64,000 nt of DNA, taken from contig CAWIDT010000007.1 of NCBI GenBank assembly GCA_963834945.1, forward strand, positions 1 through 64,000, read 5' to 3'. A program made the translations under genes and the position numbers. The stretch is from R-RK-3 sp963834945. GTDB taxonomy: Bacteria > Pseudomonadota > Alphaproteobacteria > Rhizobiales > Rhodomicrobiaceae. This document shows, one piece after another, positions 17,489 through 26,829 of the stretch. The stretch's first letter is position 1. Each line of letters opens with the position of its first letter. The notes beneath the pieces are model-generated. The model was given only the letters and a program-made list of their open reading frames with translations, was not told the origin of the DNA and made no database searches.

Positions 17489-18481
17489 TTATGAATGTGG
17501 GCCCGCATGGCTGGCGGGAGGCGCCGGGCGCTGCATGAAGCGCCGGCGAAGTTGCACGAAGGGTTCGGCTACCCCCATCAGCACCAGGATGGGACCGACC
17601 CAGGGAAGCAGGAAAAGGCTGGTATAGAGCAGCCCCAGCATCAGCGGTTTCAGCCGCGAGCCGGTGGCCGTGACATGCACCACCGCCAGGCCGAGCATCA
17701 GATAGGCGCAGGAGAAGCTGCCCAGGAACGCGGTGCCGGTAAGGCCCAGCAGACCAGGGGCGAAGGTAGAAGCGGCGGCCGTGGCGAAACCGGCCAGCAG
17801 CAGCGGCGGATAATGCAGTTGTGTGAAGCGCGGCATGGGCCGTTCGAGCTGGCCCGAGATCGCGGCGCTTTTCGCCGCCAGCCATAGATTGCCCACCATG
17901 ATCAGCAGCCAGAAGGCGGCAGCGAATGCCGGCAGGACATAGCGGGTGAACCGCTCGACGAAACGGTTGAACTGCTCGGGACCGAAATCGGGGCCGAGCA
18001 GCGCCTGCAATTCCCTCAGCGCGGTTTCGTCGAACATCGCCTTGGCGGCTTGACGGTAGCCCTCGCCGTTGCCGCCAAGCGTGATGACGCCCAACACCAC
18101 CAACGCGCCCGCCATCAGCGAAGCCCAGGCGATGATGCGGCCAAGCGGATACCATTCGACGACGGCCGCAGGGGCCGCCTCGCCGGGAGAACCGTCGCGC
18201 CGCAATAGCATCAGATAGGCAAGCAGCACGCCCGGCAAGCCGATACAGAGCGCGAACGCCATCGCGGTTGTGAGGTTCAGGACGATGGCGACCAGCAGGG
18301 TTGCGGTTACGAAGGCGATCTGTGCCGCGCGTGACCCCCATCCCACGCCCGCCAGCAGGACCGGCAGCGGCGTAAGATAGAACAGCATCGCCGCCAGCGT
18401 GGTATTGGTCGCCAGCGACGCGAACAGGGCCGCCGCGACAAGCCCGGCGCCGAATCCGATCAGATGTGGCGATGCCTTCAT
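17489..18481 (-). CDS. DUF2232 polytopic membrane protein
   Basis: 330 residues with about eight hydrophobic segments ('HLIGFGAGLVAAALFASLA', 'YLTPLPVLLAGVGWGSRAA', 'IAFVTATLLVAIVLNL', 'LMAGALVVLGVITLG' and others). DUF2232 (YybS-like) proteins lie between rpsR and rplI in many alphaproteobacteria and resemble ECF-transporter S components; the substrate is unknown. ATG 18481 is preferred, since the upstream 33-residue extension is not hydrophobic and lies in the intergenic region. It ends 12 bases before rplI. Confidence 0.9.
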   Translation of the reverse strand: MKASPHLIGFGAGLVAAALFASLATNTTLAAMLFYLTPLPVLLAGVGWGSRAAQIAFVTATLLVAIVLNLTTAMAFALCIGLPGVLLAYLMLLRRDGSPGEAAPAAVVEWYPLGRIIAWASLMAGALVVLGVITLGGNGEGYRQAAKAMFDETALRELQALLGPDFGPEQFNRFVERFTRYVLPAFAAAFWLLIMVGNLWLAAKSAAISGQLERPMPRFTQLHYPPLLLAGFATAAASTFAPGLLGLTGTAFLGSFSCAYLMLGLAVVHVTATGSRLKPLMLGLLYTSLFLLPWVGPILVLMGVAEPFVQLRRRFMQRPAPPASHAGPHS

Positions 18482-18608
18482 TGTGCTGTCCCGCTCCAAA
18501 GCGGTTAGAGGCCACGAAGTAGCAGCCTCAACCGGGTCGGGCCACCATCGGCGCCCTGATAACCCTACAATTAAATTCACGATGCGCGGGTGAGTCCCGC
18601 GCAGCCTG

Positions 18609-18854
18609 CTATTTCACCAGATAGGGGATCAGCCCCAGGAACCGCGCCCGCTTGATCGCCTGCGCCAGTTCGCGCTGCTTCTTGGCGGAAACGGCAGTGA
18701 TGCGGCTGGGAACGATCTTGCCCCGCTCGGAGGTGAAGCGCTGCAGCAGCTTGACGTCCTTATAATCGATCTGCGGCGCGCCTTCGCCGGAGAACGGGCA
18801 GGTCTTGCGGCGCCGATGGAAGGTCTTGCGCGCGGGTGCGGCCATGGCGTTCAT
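18609..18854 (-). CDS. rpsR: Ribosomal protein S18 (bS18)
   Basis: 81-residue small-subunit protein: 'FHRRRKTCPFSGEGAPQIDYKDV' region near the start and 'GKIVPSRITAVSAKKQRELAQ' in the rRNA-binding helix. The ATG at 18854 overlaps the rpsF stop in an ATGA, so it is translationally coupled; an alternative ATG three codons in is possible. It binds next to S6, the product of the gene just upstream. Confidence 0.98.
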   Translation of the reverse strand: MNAMAAPARKTFHRRRKTCPFSGEGAPQIDYKDVKLLQRFTSERGKIVPSRITAVSAKKQRELAQAIKRARFLGLIPYLVK

Positions 18855-19447
18855 GAATTGTCTCCCTGAGTGGGCGTTTCAGTCCGGCCGAAGCGGTTGC
18901 CGCCCTCGCGGTCGCTCCGGAATCCGCCGCCGCCACCGCCGTCGCGATCACCCCGAAATCCGCCGCCACCGCCGCCCTCGCGGTCGCCGCGAAATCCGCC
19001 GCCACCGCCGCCGTCGCGATCAGCGCGGAACCCGCCGCCACCGCCGCCGCCGTCACGCCTGGGGCCTCTGCGATCGCCGCGATCGCCCCGGTCACCTCTG
19101 TCGCCGCGATCGCGATCCCGGTCGTCGGCGCGGCGCATCATCGCCGATTGCTTGTCGTCCAGTTCCTTCATCCGAATCGTGATGAAGCGGATGACGTCCG
19201 TGGAGAGGCCCATTTGCCGCTCCATTTCGGCCACTGCCGCATGCGGCGCGTCGATATTCATCAGCGAATAATGCGCCTTGCGATTCTTCTTGATCTTGTA
19301 GGAGAGGGATTTCAGCCCCCAATATTCGACCTTGGCGACCGTGCCGCCATTCTCTTCAATGACGGTCTGATAGGTCTTCTGCAAGGCTGCTGCCTGCTGC
19401 GCCGTGATGTCCTGGCGCGCAAGGAACACGTGTTCGTAAAACGGCAT
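18851..19447 (-). CDS. rpsF: Ribosomal protein S6 (bS6) with long RG/GGX-rich tail
   Basis: 198 residues. The first 100 form the S6 fold ('MPFYEHVFLARQDITAQQ', 'YWGLKSLSYKIKKNRKAHY', 'STDVIRFITIRMKEL'). Family members are usually 95-160 residues. Here residues 104-198 are an extension: an RD/GDR-rich run (105-131), then four 12-residue units of the type D/E-G(6-7)-F-R-x-D-R (132-180). The tail is real because its stop overlaps rpsR exactly (ATGA). RGG-like tails bind RNA, so a role on the ribosome or in RNA condensation is possible (inference). ATG 19447 gives the canonical N-terminus. Confidence 0.97.
   Translation of the reverse strand: MPFYEHVFLARQDITAQQAAALQKTYQTVIEENGGTVAKVEYWGLKSLSYKIKKNRKAHYSLMNIDAPHAAVAEMERQMGLSTDVIRFITIRMKELDDKQSAMMRRADDRDRDRGDRGDRGDRGDRRGPRRDGGGGGGGFRADRDGGGGGGFRGDREGGGGGGFRGDRDGGGGGGFRSDREGGNRFGRTETPTQGDNS
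18902..19057 (-). repeat. Four in-frame 36-bp tandem units in rpsF
   Basis: Encodes residues 131-182 of S6. Each unit is about 36 bp, coding for six or seven Gly then F-R-x-D-R-(D/E), with x being A, G, G and S. The DNA is highly GC rich, so copy number could vary by slippage. Confidence 0.85.
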
Positions 19448-19819
19448 GATTGCCTTTCCTTTCATAGCCATGCTTCGGCGCGAAGCCCCTTTTGAGCCAA
19501 GACGGAAAGGCCCAAGGAGGAAGACTCGAAAGAGCGGAAACACCGGGAGATTGCCGATCAGAAATCGGCGACAGGTCGGACAGCGACCAGCCCCCATTCA
19601 GCCTCCAGCCGAAGCGGTATGAGGTGCTTATAAGCGATTTCTGCGCGAAGGCAAGAGGCAGGTCCCGGACGCCCCTGGCCCCGCCCAGGGAAACCCTCTA
19701 AGTTGCCCCGGCAAAGATGAACGAAAGCTTGACATTGCCGATGCAATAGTTGTCTTTGGCGCGCAATATCGCCCGTCGCGGCGCAGGTCGGCATTCGCGC
19801 AAGGTCTCCTCACTCCTCC
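19448..19819. promoter_or_regulatory. Divergent promoter region of rpsF and fabD
   Basis: 372 bases between the divergently read ribosomal operon and the fatty-acid operon. I see no gene. A fair sigma-70-like site faces rpsF at 19627..19654; a TTGACA at 19729..19734 faces fabD but without a convincing -10 at the right distance. Confidence 0.6.
19627..19654 (-). promoter_or_regulatory. Candidate sigma-70 promoter of the rpsF operon
   Basis: On the minus strand, TTGCCT (-35, 19649..19654) and TATAAG (-10, 19627..19632) are separated by 16 bases, about 180 bases upstream of rpsF. A visual match only. Confidence 0.4.
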
Positions 19820-20782
19820 ATGGACATCGCCTTCACATTTCCAGGGCAGGGAAGCCAGTTTGTCGGTATGGGCAAGGACCTTGCGGCGGCCTATGCACCG
19901 GCGCGGGCGGTGTTCGCCGAAGTGGACGATGCGCTGGGCGAAAAGCTGTCGGAGATCATTTGGGAAGGCCCCGCCGATCGCCTGACACTGACCGAAAATG
20001 CACAGCCGGCGCTGATGGCGGTTTCGCTTGCCGCGATGCGGGTTCTCACTGAGGAAAAGGGCTGGGATTTGCGCGCGGCGCGGTTCGTCGCCGGCCATTC
20101 GCTCGGCGAATATTCCGCCCTCGCCGCCGCCGGAACAATGACGATTGCGGATGCCGCCCGCCTGTTGCGGATTCGCGGCAAGGCCATGCAGGATGCGGTC
20201 CCCGTCGGACAGGGCGCGATGGCCGCGCTTCTGGGCATCGACCCCGACATCGCCGCCAAGATCGTTGCCGAGGCGGCGGCCGCCACCGGGCTCATCTGCC
20301 AGGTCGCCAACGACAATGCGCCGGGCCAGGTCGTGATCAGCGGCGCAAAGCAGGCCGTCGAAGAAGCCATGCGGGTCGGCAAGGATTACGGCGTGCGCCG
20401 GGCCATCCCGCTGCCGGTCAGCGCCCCATTCCACTGCGCCTTGATGCAGCCGGCAGCCGATCGCATGGCCGAAGCGCTGCAAACCGCCGCGCTCGCTGCG
20501 CCTGCCGTGCCGGTCATCGCCAATGTCACCGCCGAACCGGTCACCGACCCGGACAGGATAAGGCGGCAGCTTGTCGAACAGGTCACCGGAACCGTTCGCT
20601 GGCGCGAAAGCGTCAGCCTGATGGCCGAAGCAGGTGTCACCCTCCTTTATGAGATCGGCGCGGGCAAGGTGCTGAGCGGAATGGTCCGGCGTATCGACGA
20701 CCGATTGACCGGCAAGCCCCTCGGCACCCGCGACGACATCGAAGCCGCCGGCGGAAACCCCGCTTCCGCATCAGCCCTTTAG
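19820..20782 (+). CDS. fabD: Malonyl-CoA:ACP transacylase
   Basis: 320-residue cytosolic enzyme that loads malonyl groups onto ACP for fatty acid elongation. 'FTFPGQGSQFVGMG' at the N-terminus, the nucleophile Ser94 in 'GHSLGEYSALAAAG', and the catalytic His in 'VSAPFHCALMQPA' are all present. It opens the fabD-fabG-acpP-fabF-mltG cluster, diverging from the rpsF operon. Length and motifs are normal. Confidence 0.98.
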   Translation: MDIAFTFPGQGSQFVGMGKDLAAAYAPARAVFAEVDDALGEKLSEIIWEGPADRLTLTENAQPALMAVSLAAMRVLTEEKGWDLRAARFVAGHSLGEYSALAAAGTMTIADAARLLRIRGKAMQDAVPVGQGAMAALLGIDPDIAAKIVAEAAAATGLICQVANDNAPGQVVISGAKQAVEEAMRVGKDYGVRRAIPLPVSAPFHCALMQPAADRMAEALQTAALAAPAVPVIANVTAEPVTDPDRIRRQLVEQVTGTVRWRESVSLMAEAGVTLLYEIGAGKVLSGMVRRIDDRLTGKPLGTRDDIEAAGGNPASASAL

Positions 20783-20810
20783 AGACGCACAGTCTGGAGA
20801 TGCATGATCA

Positions 20811-21551
20811 ATGACCATGTTTGATCTGACCGGTAAGGGCGCGCTCGTAACCGGAGCCACGGGCGGCATCGGCGGCGAAATCGCCAGGATGCTGAAGGCG
20901 CAGGGCGCTCGGGTCGCCATCTCCGGCACGCGCCAGGACCGGCTTCGCGAACTCGCCGCGGACATCGGCGACGTCGCGCCCCTGCCATGCGACCTGAAGG
21001 ACCGCGCCGCCATCGCCAATCTTGCGGCGCAGGCAGAAAGCGCCGTCGGCACGCTCGACATCGTCGTCAACAATGCCGGCATCACCCGCGATAATCTGTT
21101 CATGCGGATGAAGGATGAGGAGTGGGACGAAGTCCTCACCGTCAACCTTACGGCGACCTTCGTCCTGTGCCGCGCGGCTCTGCGCAACATGATGCGCCGC
21201 CGCTACGGCCGCATCATCAACATCGCATCGATCAGCGGCGTCATCGGCAATCCCGGCCAGGGCAACTACGCCGCGTCCAAGGCCGGTATGGTCGGCATGA
21301 CCAAATCCATCGCCCGCGAGGTCGCCTCGCGCGGCATCACGGCCAATTGCATCGCGCCCGGCTTCATCGAAACGCCGATGACGGGCGCCTTGAACGAAAA
21401 GCAGGTCGAAACCATCGCCGGGGCAATTCCGGCAGGGGTGTTCGGCAAGCCCGAAGACATCGCCGCCGCCGTGGTCTATCTGGCAAGCGGTGAAGCCCGA
21501 TACGTGACGGGGGAAACCATTCACGTAAACGGCGGGATGGTGATGATGTAA
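20811..21551 (+). CDS. fabG: 3-oxoacyl-ACP reductase
   Basis: 246-residue short-chain dehydrogenase that reduces beta-ketoacyl-ACP with NADPH. The cofactor motif 'TGATGGIGGEIA' (residues 14-25), 'NNAG' (87-90), and catalytic Ser140, Tyr153 and Lys157 ('IASISG', 'YAASK') are visible. It begins 28 bases after fabD. A classic FabG, with the C-terminal 'VTGETIHVNGGMVMM' dimer interface. Confidence 0.98.
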   Translation: MTMFDLTGKGALVTGATGGIGGEIARMLKAQGARVAISGTRQDRLRELAADIGDVAPLPCDLKDRAAIANLAAQAESAVGTLDIVVNNAGITRDNLFMRMKDEEWDEVLTVNLTATFVLCRAALRNMMRRRYGRIINIASISGVIGNPGQGNYAASKAGMVGMTKSIAREVASRGITANCIAPGFIETPMTGALNEKQVETIAGAIPAGVFGKPEDIAAAVVYLASGEARYVTGETIHVNGGMVMM

Positions 21552-21784
21552 GCGTAAAGGCGAGCCGCGCGCATGAAAAATAGTCAGCCGCGGCAAACTG
21601 TGTTACCAAGCGCGGACCTCGCAAACTGTATAAAGATGGCTGTCTTCGGCCCTCTTTGATAGTACCAGCCGACCTGTCGCGTTCCAGTGCGTGAGATCAC
21701 AGCCTGGCTTTGGGGTAGCAGCGTGAGTTTCGTGATCGGTCGTCTTCCGAGCAAGACATTTGGGAGCAATGGTGAGGCAATAGC

Positions 21785-22027
21785 ATGAGCGAAAACATTT
21801 CTGAGCGTGTTAAGAAGATCGTCGTCGAACATTTGGGCGTGGAAGCCGATAAGGTCACGGACAATGCCAGCTTTATCGACGATCTTGGCGCGGACAGCCT
21901 CGATACGGTCGAATTGGTGATGGCGTTCGAAGAGGAATTCGGTTGCGAAATTCCAGACGATGCCGCCGAAACAATCCAAACGGTTGGCGATGCGGTTCGT
22001 TTTCTGGAACAGCACGCCAGCGCTTGA
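21785..22027 (+). CDS. acpP: Acyl carrier protein
   Basis: 80-residue acidic four-helix carrier. Ser38 in 'LGADSLDTVELVMAFEEEF' receives the phosphopantetheine arm. A GAGG site lies upstream. The 233-base space after fabG probably holds a separate acpP promoter, as is usual since ACP is needed in large amounts; no clear boxes were assigned. Confidence 0.98.
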   Translation: MSENISERVKKIVVEHLGVEADKVTDNASFIDDLGADSLDTVELVMAFEEEFGCEIPDDAAETIQTVGDAVRFLEQHASA

Positions 22028-22148
22028 TTGGTACGTCCTTTCTTGAGCACGGCTTCGTTGCAGGCAGCCGGGTTTCCCATGGACGCCAACAGCCCGATGG
22101 CAGCTTGGCTCAAGGATTGGACGCGCATGTGACACCGACGGAGGTATG

Positions 22149-23415
22149 ATGCGGCGCGTCGTCATTACTGGCCTTGGCATGGTTTCGCCGCTCGGATGCG
22201 GCGTCGAGGCGAGTTGGAAGCGATTGATCGCGGGCGAAAGCGGCGCGAGCCGGGTCACTGAGTTCGACGTTTCGGACATTAGCTGCCAGATCGCCTGTTC
22301 CATTCCGCGCGGCGCCTACGCCGACGGCGCCTACAATCCCGACGAATGGATGGAGCCGAAGGAACAGCGCAAGGTCGATGATTTCATCGTCTACGCCATG
22401 GCCGCCGCCGAGCAGGCGCTCGACGACGCCGGCTGGCACCCCAAATCCGATGAGGATTGCGCTGCATCGGGCGTGCTGATCGGCTCGGGTATCGGCGGCC
22501 TGCAAGGTATCGAGAAGGCCGCGCTGCTGCTCGCCGACAAAGGCCCGAAGCGCATCAGCCCGTTTTTCATTCCGGGGCGCCTGATCAACCTCGCCGCCGG
22601 CTATGTCTCCATCCGGCATAAGCTCAGAGGGCCGAACCACGCTGTGGTCACAGCCTGTTCGACCGGTGCTCACGCAGTAGGCGACGCCTCGCGGCTGATC
22701 GCGCTGGGGGACGCCGACCTCATGGTCGCGGGCGGCACGGAATCGCCGATCTGCCGGCTCGCCCTCGCCGGATTTGCCGCCTGCCGCGCCCTGTCGACGC
22801 ATTTCAACGACGAGCCCAAGCGCGCCTCGCGCCCCTATGACCGCGACCGCGACGGCTTCGTCATGGGCGAAGGCGCCGGCGTCCTGGTGCTGGAGGAATT
22901 GGAGCACGCCACGTCGGCGCGGCGCCAAGATATATGGCGAGGTCATCGGCTACGGCTTGTCGGGAGATGCCTATCATATCACCTCGCCGGCCGAGAACGG
23001 CGACGGCGCCTATCGCTGCATGCAGATGGCGGTGAAGCGGGCCGGAATACAGCCCTCGGAGATCGATTATGTGAATGCGCATGGCACATCCACCCAGGTC
23101 GGCGACGAGATCGAATTGGCCGCCGTCGAACGCCTGTTCGGCAACGCCGCGGGCAAACTGGCGATGTCGTCGACCAAATCCTCGACCGGGCATCTGCTCG
23201 GCGCGGCCGGCGCCATCGAAGCGATTTTTTCGCTGTTAGCCATGCGGGACAATTTGCTTCCGCCGACCCTCAATCTCGATAATCCTTCGGTGGAGACCCC
23301 GATCGACCTCGTGCCGCATGAAGCACGATCGAAAAAGGTGAACACCGTGCTTAGCAATTCCTTCGGTTTCGGTGGAACCAACGCTTCCGTGATTTTTACC
23401 CGCGTCGCAGATTAG
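22149..23415 (+). CDS. fabF: 3-oxoacyl-ACP synthase II, frameshifted in this sequence
   Basis: Condensing enzyme for chain elongation. The first part ('RRVVITGLGMVSPLGCG', active-site Cys in 'VTACSTGAHAVGDA', 'GFVMGEGAGVLVLEELEHA') is in one frame; near 22910-22922 the frame moves and resumes at 'RRGAKIYGEVIGYGLSGDAYH', carrying both catalytic His ('NAHGTSTQVGD', 'TGHLLGAAGA') and ending 'NASVIFTRVAD'. Joined, it is a normal-length FabF of about 421 residues. Because FabF is usually essential and no second copy is visible, a base error in this GC-rich spot (gtcggcgcggcgcc) is the likeliest cause. Two ATGs are adjacent; 22149 has the better spacing from GGAGGT. Confidence 0.9.
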
Positions 23416-23523
23416 ATCTTTGGCGAGCCTGTTTTTAAGGCACCGATGCGGTGCAAACCCAGCTTTCGCCACAATTCGTTGGTCATTCTTGCCGTGGCCT
23501 GGAGTTCGGAGAGCGCGTCCACA

Positions 23524-24939
23524 ATGCCGAGCGATAATCATCATTGGGATCAGAATCGCGGCGGTCAAAGTGGAGGCTATTTCGGCGCGCATAGCGATTA
23601 TGGCGCCTTGCCGCGCAGCCCGTCCGAGGCATTGGAGCCCTATCAGGCGCCCGAGCCTCCGCTGGAGCGTGGCGGTTGGCGCCAGCGGCCCAGCGTGAGA
23701 TTTTTCAATAATGTCATAACTCTGGCTTTCCTCGGGGTGATCGGCCTTGCCGTTCTCTTCTATTTCGTCCGCACGCAATTCGATCAGCCCGGGCCGCTCG
23801 GCTACAGCACGGTGGTGGTCATCCCGAAGGGCGAAGGCGTCCGTGAGATTGCCAGCCGCCTTGAGCACGATGGCATCATCGCCGATCAGCGCATCTTCGT
23901 CGCCAGCGTCGTGATGTACTTTCGGGCGCAGTCGCGGCTGAAAGCGGGCGAATATGCGATCAAGAAACACGCCAGCATGAGGGAAGTGCTGGACACGCTC
24001 GTCGAGGGCAAGGAGATCCTGCATACGGTATCGATTCCGGAAGGGCTGACGAGCTATCAGGTGGTTGAGCGGCTCAACGGCCAGGCTGAATTGACCGGCA
24101 AAATCGATCTTGTCCCGGCGGAGGGTAGCATTCTGCCCGACACCTACCGGTATGCGCGTGGCACCGAGCGGCAGGAGCTGATCGAGCGGATGCAAAGCGC
24201 GCAGCGCAAATTCATCGAGAAGGTGTGGCCCAAGCGTGCCACGGGACTGCCGCTGAAGACCCCGGAGGAGGCGGTGAAGCTGGCCTCGATCGTCGAGCGC
24301 GAGGCGAGCAAGGCGGATGAGCGCGCGCGGGTCGCGGCGGTGTTCGTCAACCGGCTGAACAAGAATATGAGGCTTCAGTCGGACCCAACCATCATCTATG
24401 GGCTGTCCGGCGGCAAAGGCACGCTCGGCCGTCCTATCCTGCGCTCGGAAATCCAGCAGATGACACCGTACAACACCTATACCATGAAGGGCCTGCCGCC
24501 GACCCCGATCTCCAATCCCGGCCCCGCGGCGCTGGAGGCAGTGCTGCGCCCGGCAAAGACCAGCGACCTCTATTTCGTCGCCGACGGCACCGGCGGCCAT
24601 GTCTTCTCCGAGAACTATGACGATCACAAGAAGAGCGTCGGCGAGTGGCGCATCATCGAGAAGGAAATCCGGGCCAGGCAGGAAGCGGCCAAAGCCGAAG
24701 CCGAGAAGCAGGCAGCGGCCGCCGCCGGCACCAGCGTCACCGCAACCGCCGTCGCGACCGCCGAGCCGACGACCACCGTCGTTCCCGGCGTCGCCATCAC
24801 CGCCTCATCGAACGATGCCGAAGCCGCCGCTGGTGATGCGGACCCGGCAGCCGACACGGCAAACAACTCGGCGAGCGACTCCGCGACCGACGATGCGGGC
24901 GTCCCGCTGCCCGTGCGCAGGCCCAAGCTCAAGCACTGA
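23524..24939 (+). CDS. mltG: Endolytic murein transglycosylase MltG
   Basis: 471-residue inner-membrane enzyme that cuts nascent peptidoglycan glycan strands and sets their length. One transmembrane helix (about residues 62-82), a LysM-like region ('KGEGVREIASRLEHDGIIA'), and the YceG catalytic domain with Glu in 'LASIVEREASKADERARVA' (about 258-260) and 'QSDPTIIYGL' are seen. The C-terminal 100 residues are an Ala/Thr-rich disordered tail. ATG 23524 avoids an extra leader. Its place after fabF is standard in alphaproteobacteria. Confidence 0.95.
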   Translation: MPSDNHHWDQNRGGQSGGYFGAHSDYGALPRSPSEALEPYQAPEPPLERGGWRQRPSVRFFNNVITLAFLGVIGLAVLFYFVRTQFDQPGPLGYSTVVVIPKGEGVREIASRLEHDGIIADQRIFVASVVMYFRAQSRLKAGEYAIKKHASMREVLDTLVEGKEILHTVSIPEGLTSYQVVERLNGQAELTGKIDLVPAEGSILPDTYRYARGTERQELIERMQSAQRKFIEKVWPKRATGLPLKTPEEAVKLASIVEREASKADERARVAAVFVNRLNKNMRLQSDPTIIYGLSGGKGTLGRPILRSEIQQMTPYNTYTMKGLPPTPISNPGPAALEAVLRPAKTSDLYFVADGTGGHVFSENYDDHKKSVGEWRIIEKEIRARQEAAKAEAEKQAAAAAGTSVTATAVATAEPTTTVVPGVAITASSNDAEAAAGDADPAADTANNSASDSATDDAGVPLPVRRPKLKH

Positions 24940-25076
24940 ACCGGCAGCCACCGTCCTGCCGCGATACCATCCCAGCACGATCCGAATCCGTCAAAAATGG
25001 GCTATGCGCGGCACGATTTTGCGCTATGACTGCCCCTTGACGGTACTGTTCGCGGAGAGCGTGGCGTGGAGAGTCC

Positions 25077-26276
25077 ATGAGTGAGGCGGTTCAGAAGGGA
25101 GGCTCCGCACCCGGCGGTGTTTGGCTCAGCGCCCTGATCGGCATCATCTGGGCGTGCCTGGTCGCGCTGGCGCTGATGGCGGCGTCCGTCGTTGGACTGA
25201 CGCCGGAAGGTCCGGACGAATGGACCTATGACTGGCGCACGCTGTTCTTCTCGCAAAGCGTCGATCGGCAGCGTGACGACATCGCCATCATCCTCATCGA
25301 TGAAGATAGCATGCGCGATTATGACTATATCTCCCCGGTCGATCGCGGCCTGGTGGCCAAACTGCTCCAGGCGCTCGATACGGTTTCGCCCAAGGCCGTC
25401 GGCTTGGATTTCATCTATGACCGCCGCAGCGATGAGACCAAGACCCAGGCGCTGATCGACACCATCAAATCGATGCATGCGCCAATCGTCTTCGGCGCCA
25501 TCGACGGGCGCGTCCGCGGTATCAGCCCGGAAGACCTGAAATACCAGGAAGACTTCATCGCCAAGACCGGCCGCGAGGCGGGCCACGTCTTCTTTGCGCG
25601 CCAGCTGGAGCAGTTGAAAATCGGCGATCAGGTGGTGCGCTATATGGGCGAACGGTCTCCCGCCCCGCCGCACCGCAAGAGCATCGCCCAGCTTCTGGTC
25701 GAAAAGACCGGCGCCAATTCACCCAGCCCGCCCAACAGCCCCTACATCGCCTGGCTGCTGCCGCCGCGTGGCGACGATCTTTTTCCGCTATTCCGTATAC
25801 CCCGGCATAAGCCCGGCGCTTCGGCTGATGTCATTCTACCTGAAAGCTGGAGGCAGGCGCTGCGGGGCAAAATCGTGCTGATCGGCGGTGATTTCGTCGA
25901 CCGCGACAAGCATCTCACGCCGCTTTCCGTCCTCGATGGGGCGAAGATGCCGGGTGTCGTCGTCCAGGCGCAGATCCTGGCGCAATTGCGCGACGGGCGC
26001 TCCCTCCACGAAGTGCCGTGGCAGACCGAACTGCCGCTGCTGGGGCTGATCGCGCTGCTGGGCTTCGCCGTCAGCCGCCTTGTGCATGTGGAGCGCCGTG
26101 AGTGGCTGATCTATTTCATCGGCCTGGCGGCTCTTGTCGTGCTCGGGGCGGTGCTGTTCTCGACCTATGCAATCATCATCCCGTCCACCTCGCTGTTCTT
26201 TGCCTGGACGGCGGGTGTCACAGGCGGACATTATTCTGCGACAATGATGCGCAAGCTGCGTTTCGCGCGCTCTTAG
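25077..26276 (+). CDS. CHASE2-domain membrane sensor without a C-terminal effector
   Basis: 399 residues. N-terminal hydrophobic segment ('LSALIGIIWACLVALALMAASVVGL'-like, residues about 18-42), then a CHASE2 extracytoplasmic sensor ('TYDWRTLFFSQSVDRQRDDIAIILIDEDS', cited by its key YDWR and DIAIILIDE motifs, and 'GKIVLIGGDFVDRDKH'). Three closing membrane helices follow (about residues 318-390). CHASE2 usually precedes adenylate cyclase, GGDEF or kinase domains; here the protein ends after the last helix, so it may signal through partners or act as a membrane scaffold. The neighbouring FecR-like gene is a common partner of CHASE2 genes. Confidence 0.88.
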   Translation: MSEAVQKGGSAPGGVWLSALIGIIWACLVALALMAASVVGLTPEGPDEWTYDWRTLFFSQSVDRQRDDIAIILIDEDSMRDYDYISPVDRGLVAKLLQALDTVSPKAVGLDFIYDRRSDETKTQALIDTIKSMHAPIVFGAIDGRVRGISPEDLKYQEDFIAKTGREAGHVFFARQLEQLKIGDQVVRYMGERSPAPPHRKSIAQLLVEKTGANSPSPPNSPYIAWLLPPRGDDLFPLFRIPRHKPGASADVILPESWRQALRGKIVLIGGDFVDRDKHLTPLSVLDGAKMPGVVVQAQILAQLRDGRSLHEVPWQTELPLLGLIALLGFAVSRLVHVERREWLIYFIGLAALVVLGAVLFSTYAIIIPSTSLFFAWTAGVTGGHYSATMMRKLRFARS

Positions 26277-26370
26277 AGCGGGATCGTTTCAAATGGCACC
26301 GATCATGCTCTAGAGTTCTTTGTTTCGCACGATTTTTCGGGAAAACCGGTGTCCACTTTCCCGATCGTGC
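26275..26370. repeat. Palindromic intergenic repeat, two hairpins
   Basis: Two adjacent inverted repeats (26275..26312 around ggatcg/cgatc with agagc/gctct, and 26327..26370 around gcacgat/atcgtgc) fill the gap after the CHASE2 gene. The composition (gatcatgctcta, aaaaccggtgtccactttcc) resembles interspersed palindromic elements frequent in Hyphomicrobiales. It could act as an mRNA-stabilising or terminating structure. Confidence 0.7.
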
Positions 26371-26389
26371 TTTAGGAGGGCACAAGCCG

Positions 26390-26740
26390 ATGAGACTGCT
26401 CACACGAATTCGCAAGGGCGCCGGGGTCGCCATCGCCTTGGCGATCCTGCTTGCGCCCGCCATCGCCATGGCGGAAACCGAGGTGCTCGAATCGTCCGCG
26501 CCGGGGCTCGCGGTCGGAGACAAATTGGCCGACAACGCGCGGGTCAAGGTGCCTGATGGGGCCTCGATCCGGGTGCTGATCCAGTCGTCGGGCACGACCA
26601 AGACGCTCAAAGGCCCTTATGAAGGCACGATCGGGGCCTATAAGGACGACCGCAGCTGGTGGGAGCGTATCACGGGCCGGAAAAAGGATGACGATGCACC
26701 GATCGGCGCGACGCGCGGAATGCGGCTCCCGCAGCAATAA
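26390..26740 (+). CDS. Small secreted FecR-like protein
   Basis: 116 residues from ATG 26390, chosen for the AGGAGGG site 9 bases upstream. Signal peptide 'GVAIALAILLAPAIAMAE' (cleavage near 28), then one compact domain 'VLESSAPGLAVGDKLADNARVKVPDGASIRVL' that resembles the FecR/LPS-assembly beta-sandwich start, and a basic tail 'WWERITGRKKDDD'. FecR domains often accompany CHASE2 proteins, and the gene lies directly downstream of one. Role unknown; a periplasmic ligand or adaptor for the CHASE2 protein is an inference. Confidence 0.7.
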   Translation: MRLLTRIRKGAGVAIALAILLAPAIAMAETEVLESSAPGLAVGDKLADNARVKVPDGASIRVLIQSSGTTKTLKGPYEGTIGAYKDDRSWWERITGRKKDDDAPIGATRGMRLPQQ

Positions 26741-26829
26741 CCCGACAGGAGTCGTCCGCGCCGCCTCAACCCCATTCCGACCCGCAAGTAAGATGGGTCG
26801 AACCATTTCTTCAGGATCAATCACCCTCA

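Noticed and set aside
18902..19057. Regular 36-bp repeats suggesting a CRISPR-like array
   Set aside because: The units are in frame inside rpsF, have no unique spacers, and encode a glycine/arginine tail.
19729..19757. TTGACA at 19729 as the fabD promoter
   Set aside because: No acceptable -10 box is found at 16-18 bases, so it is not called as a promoter.
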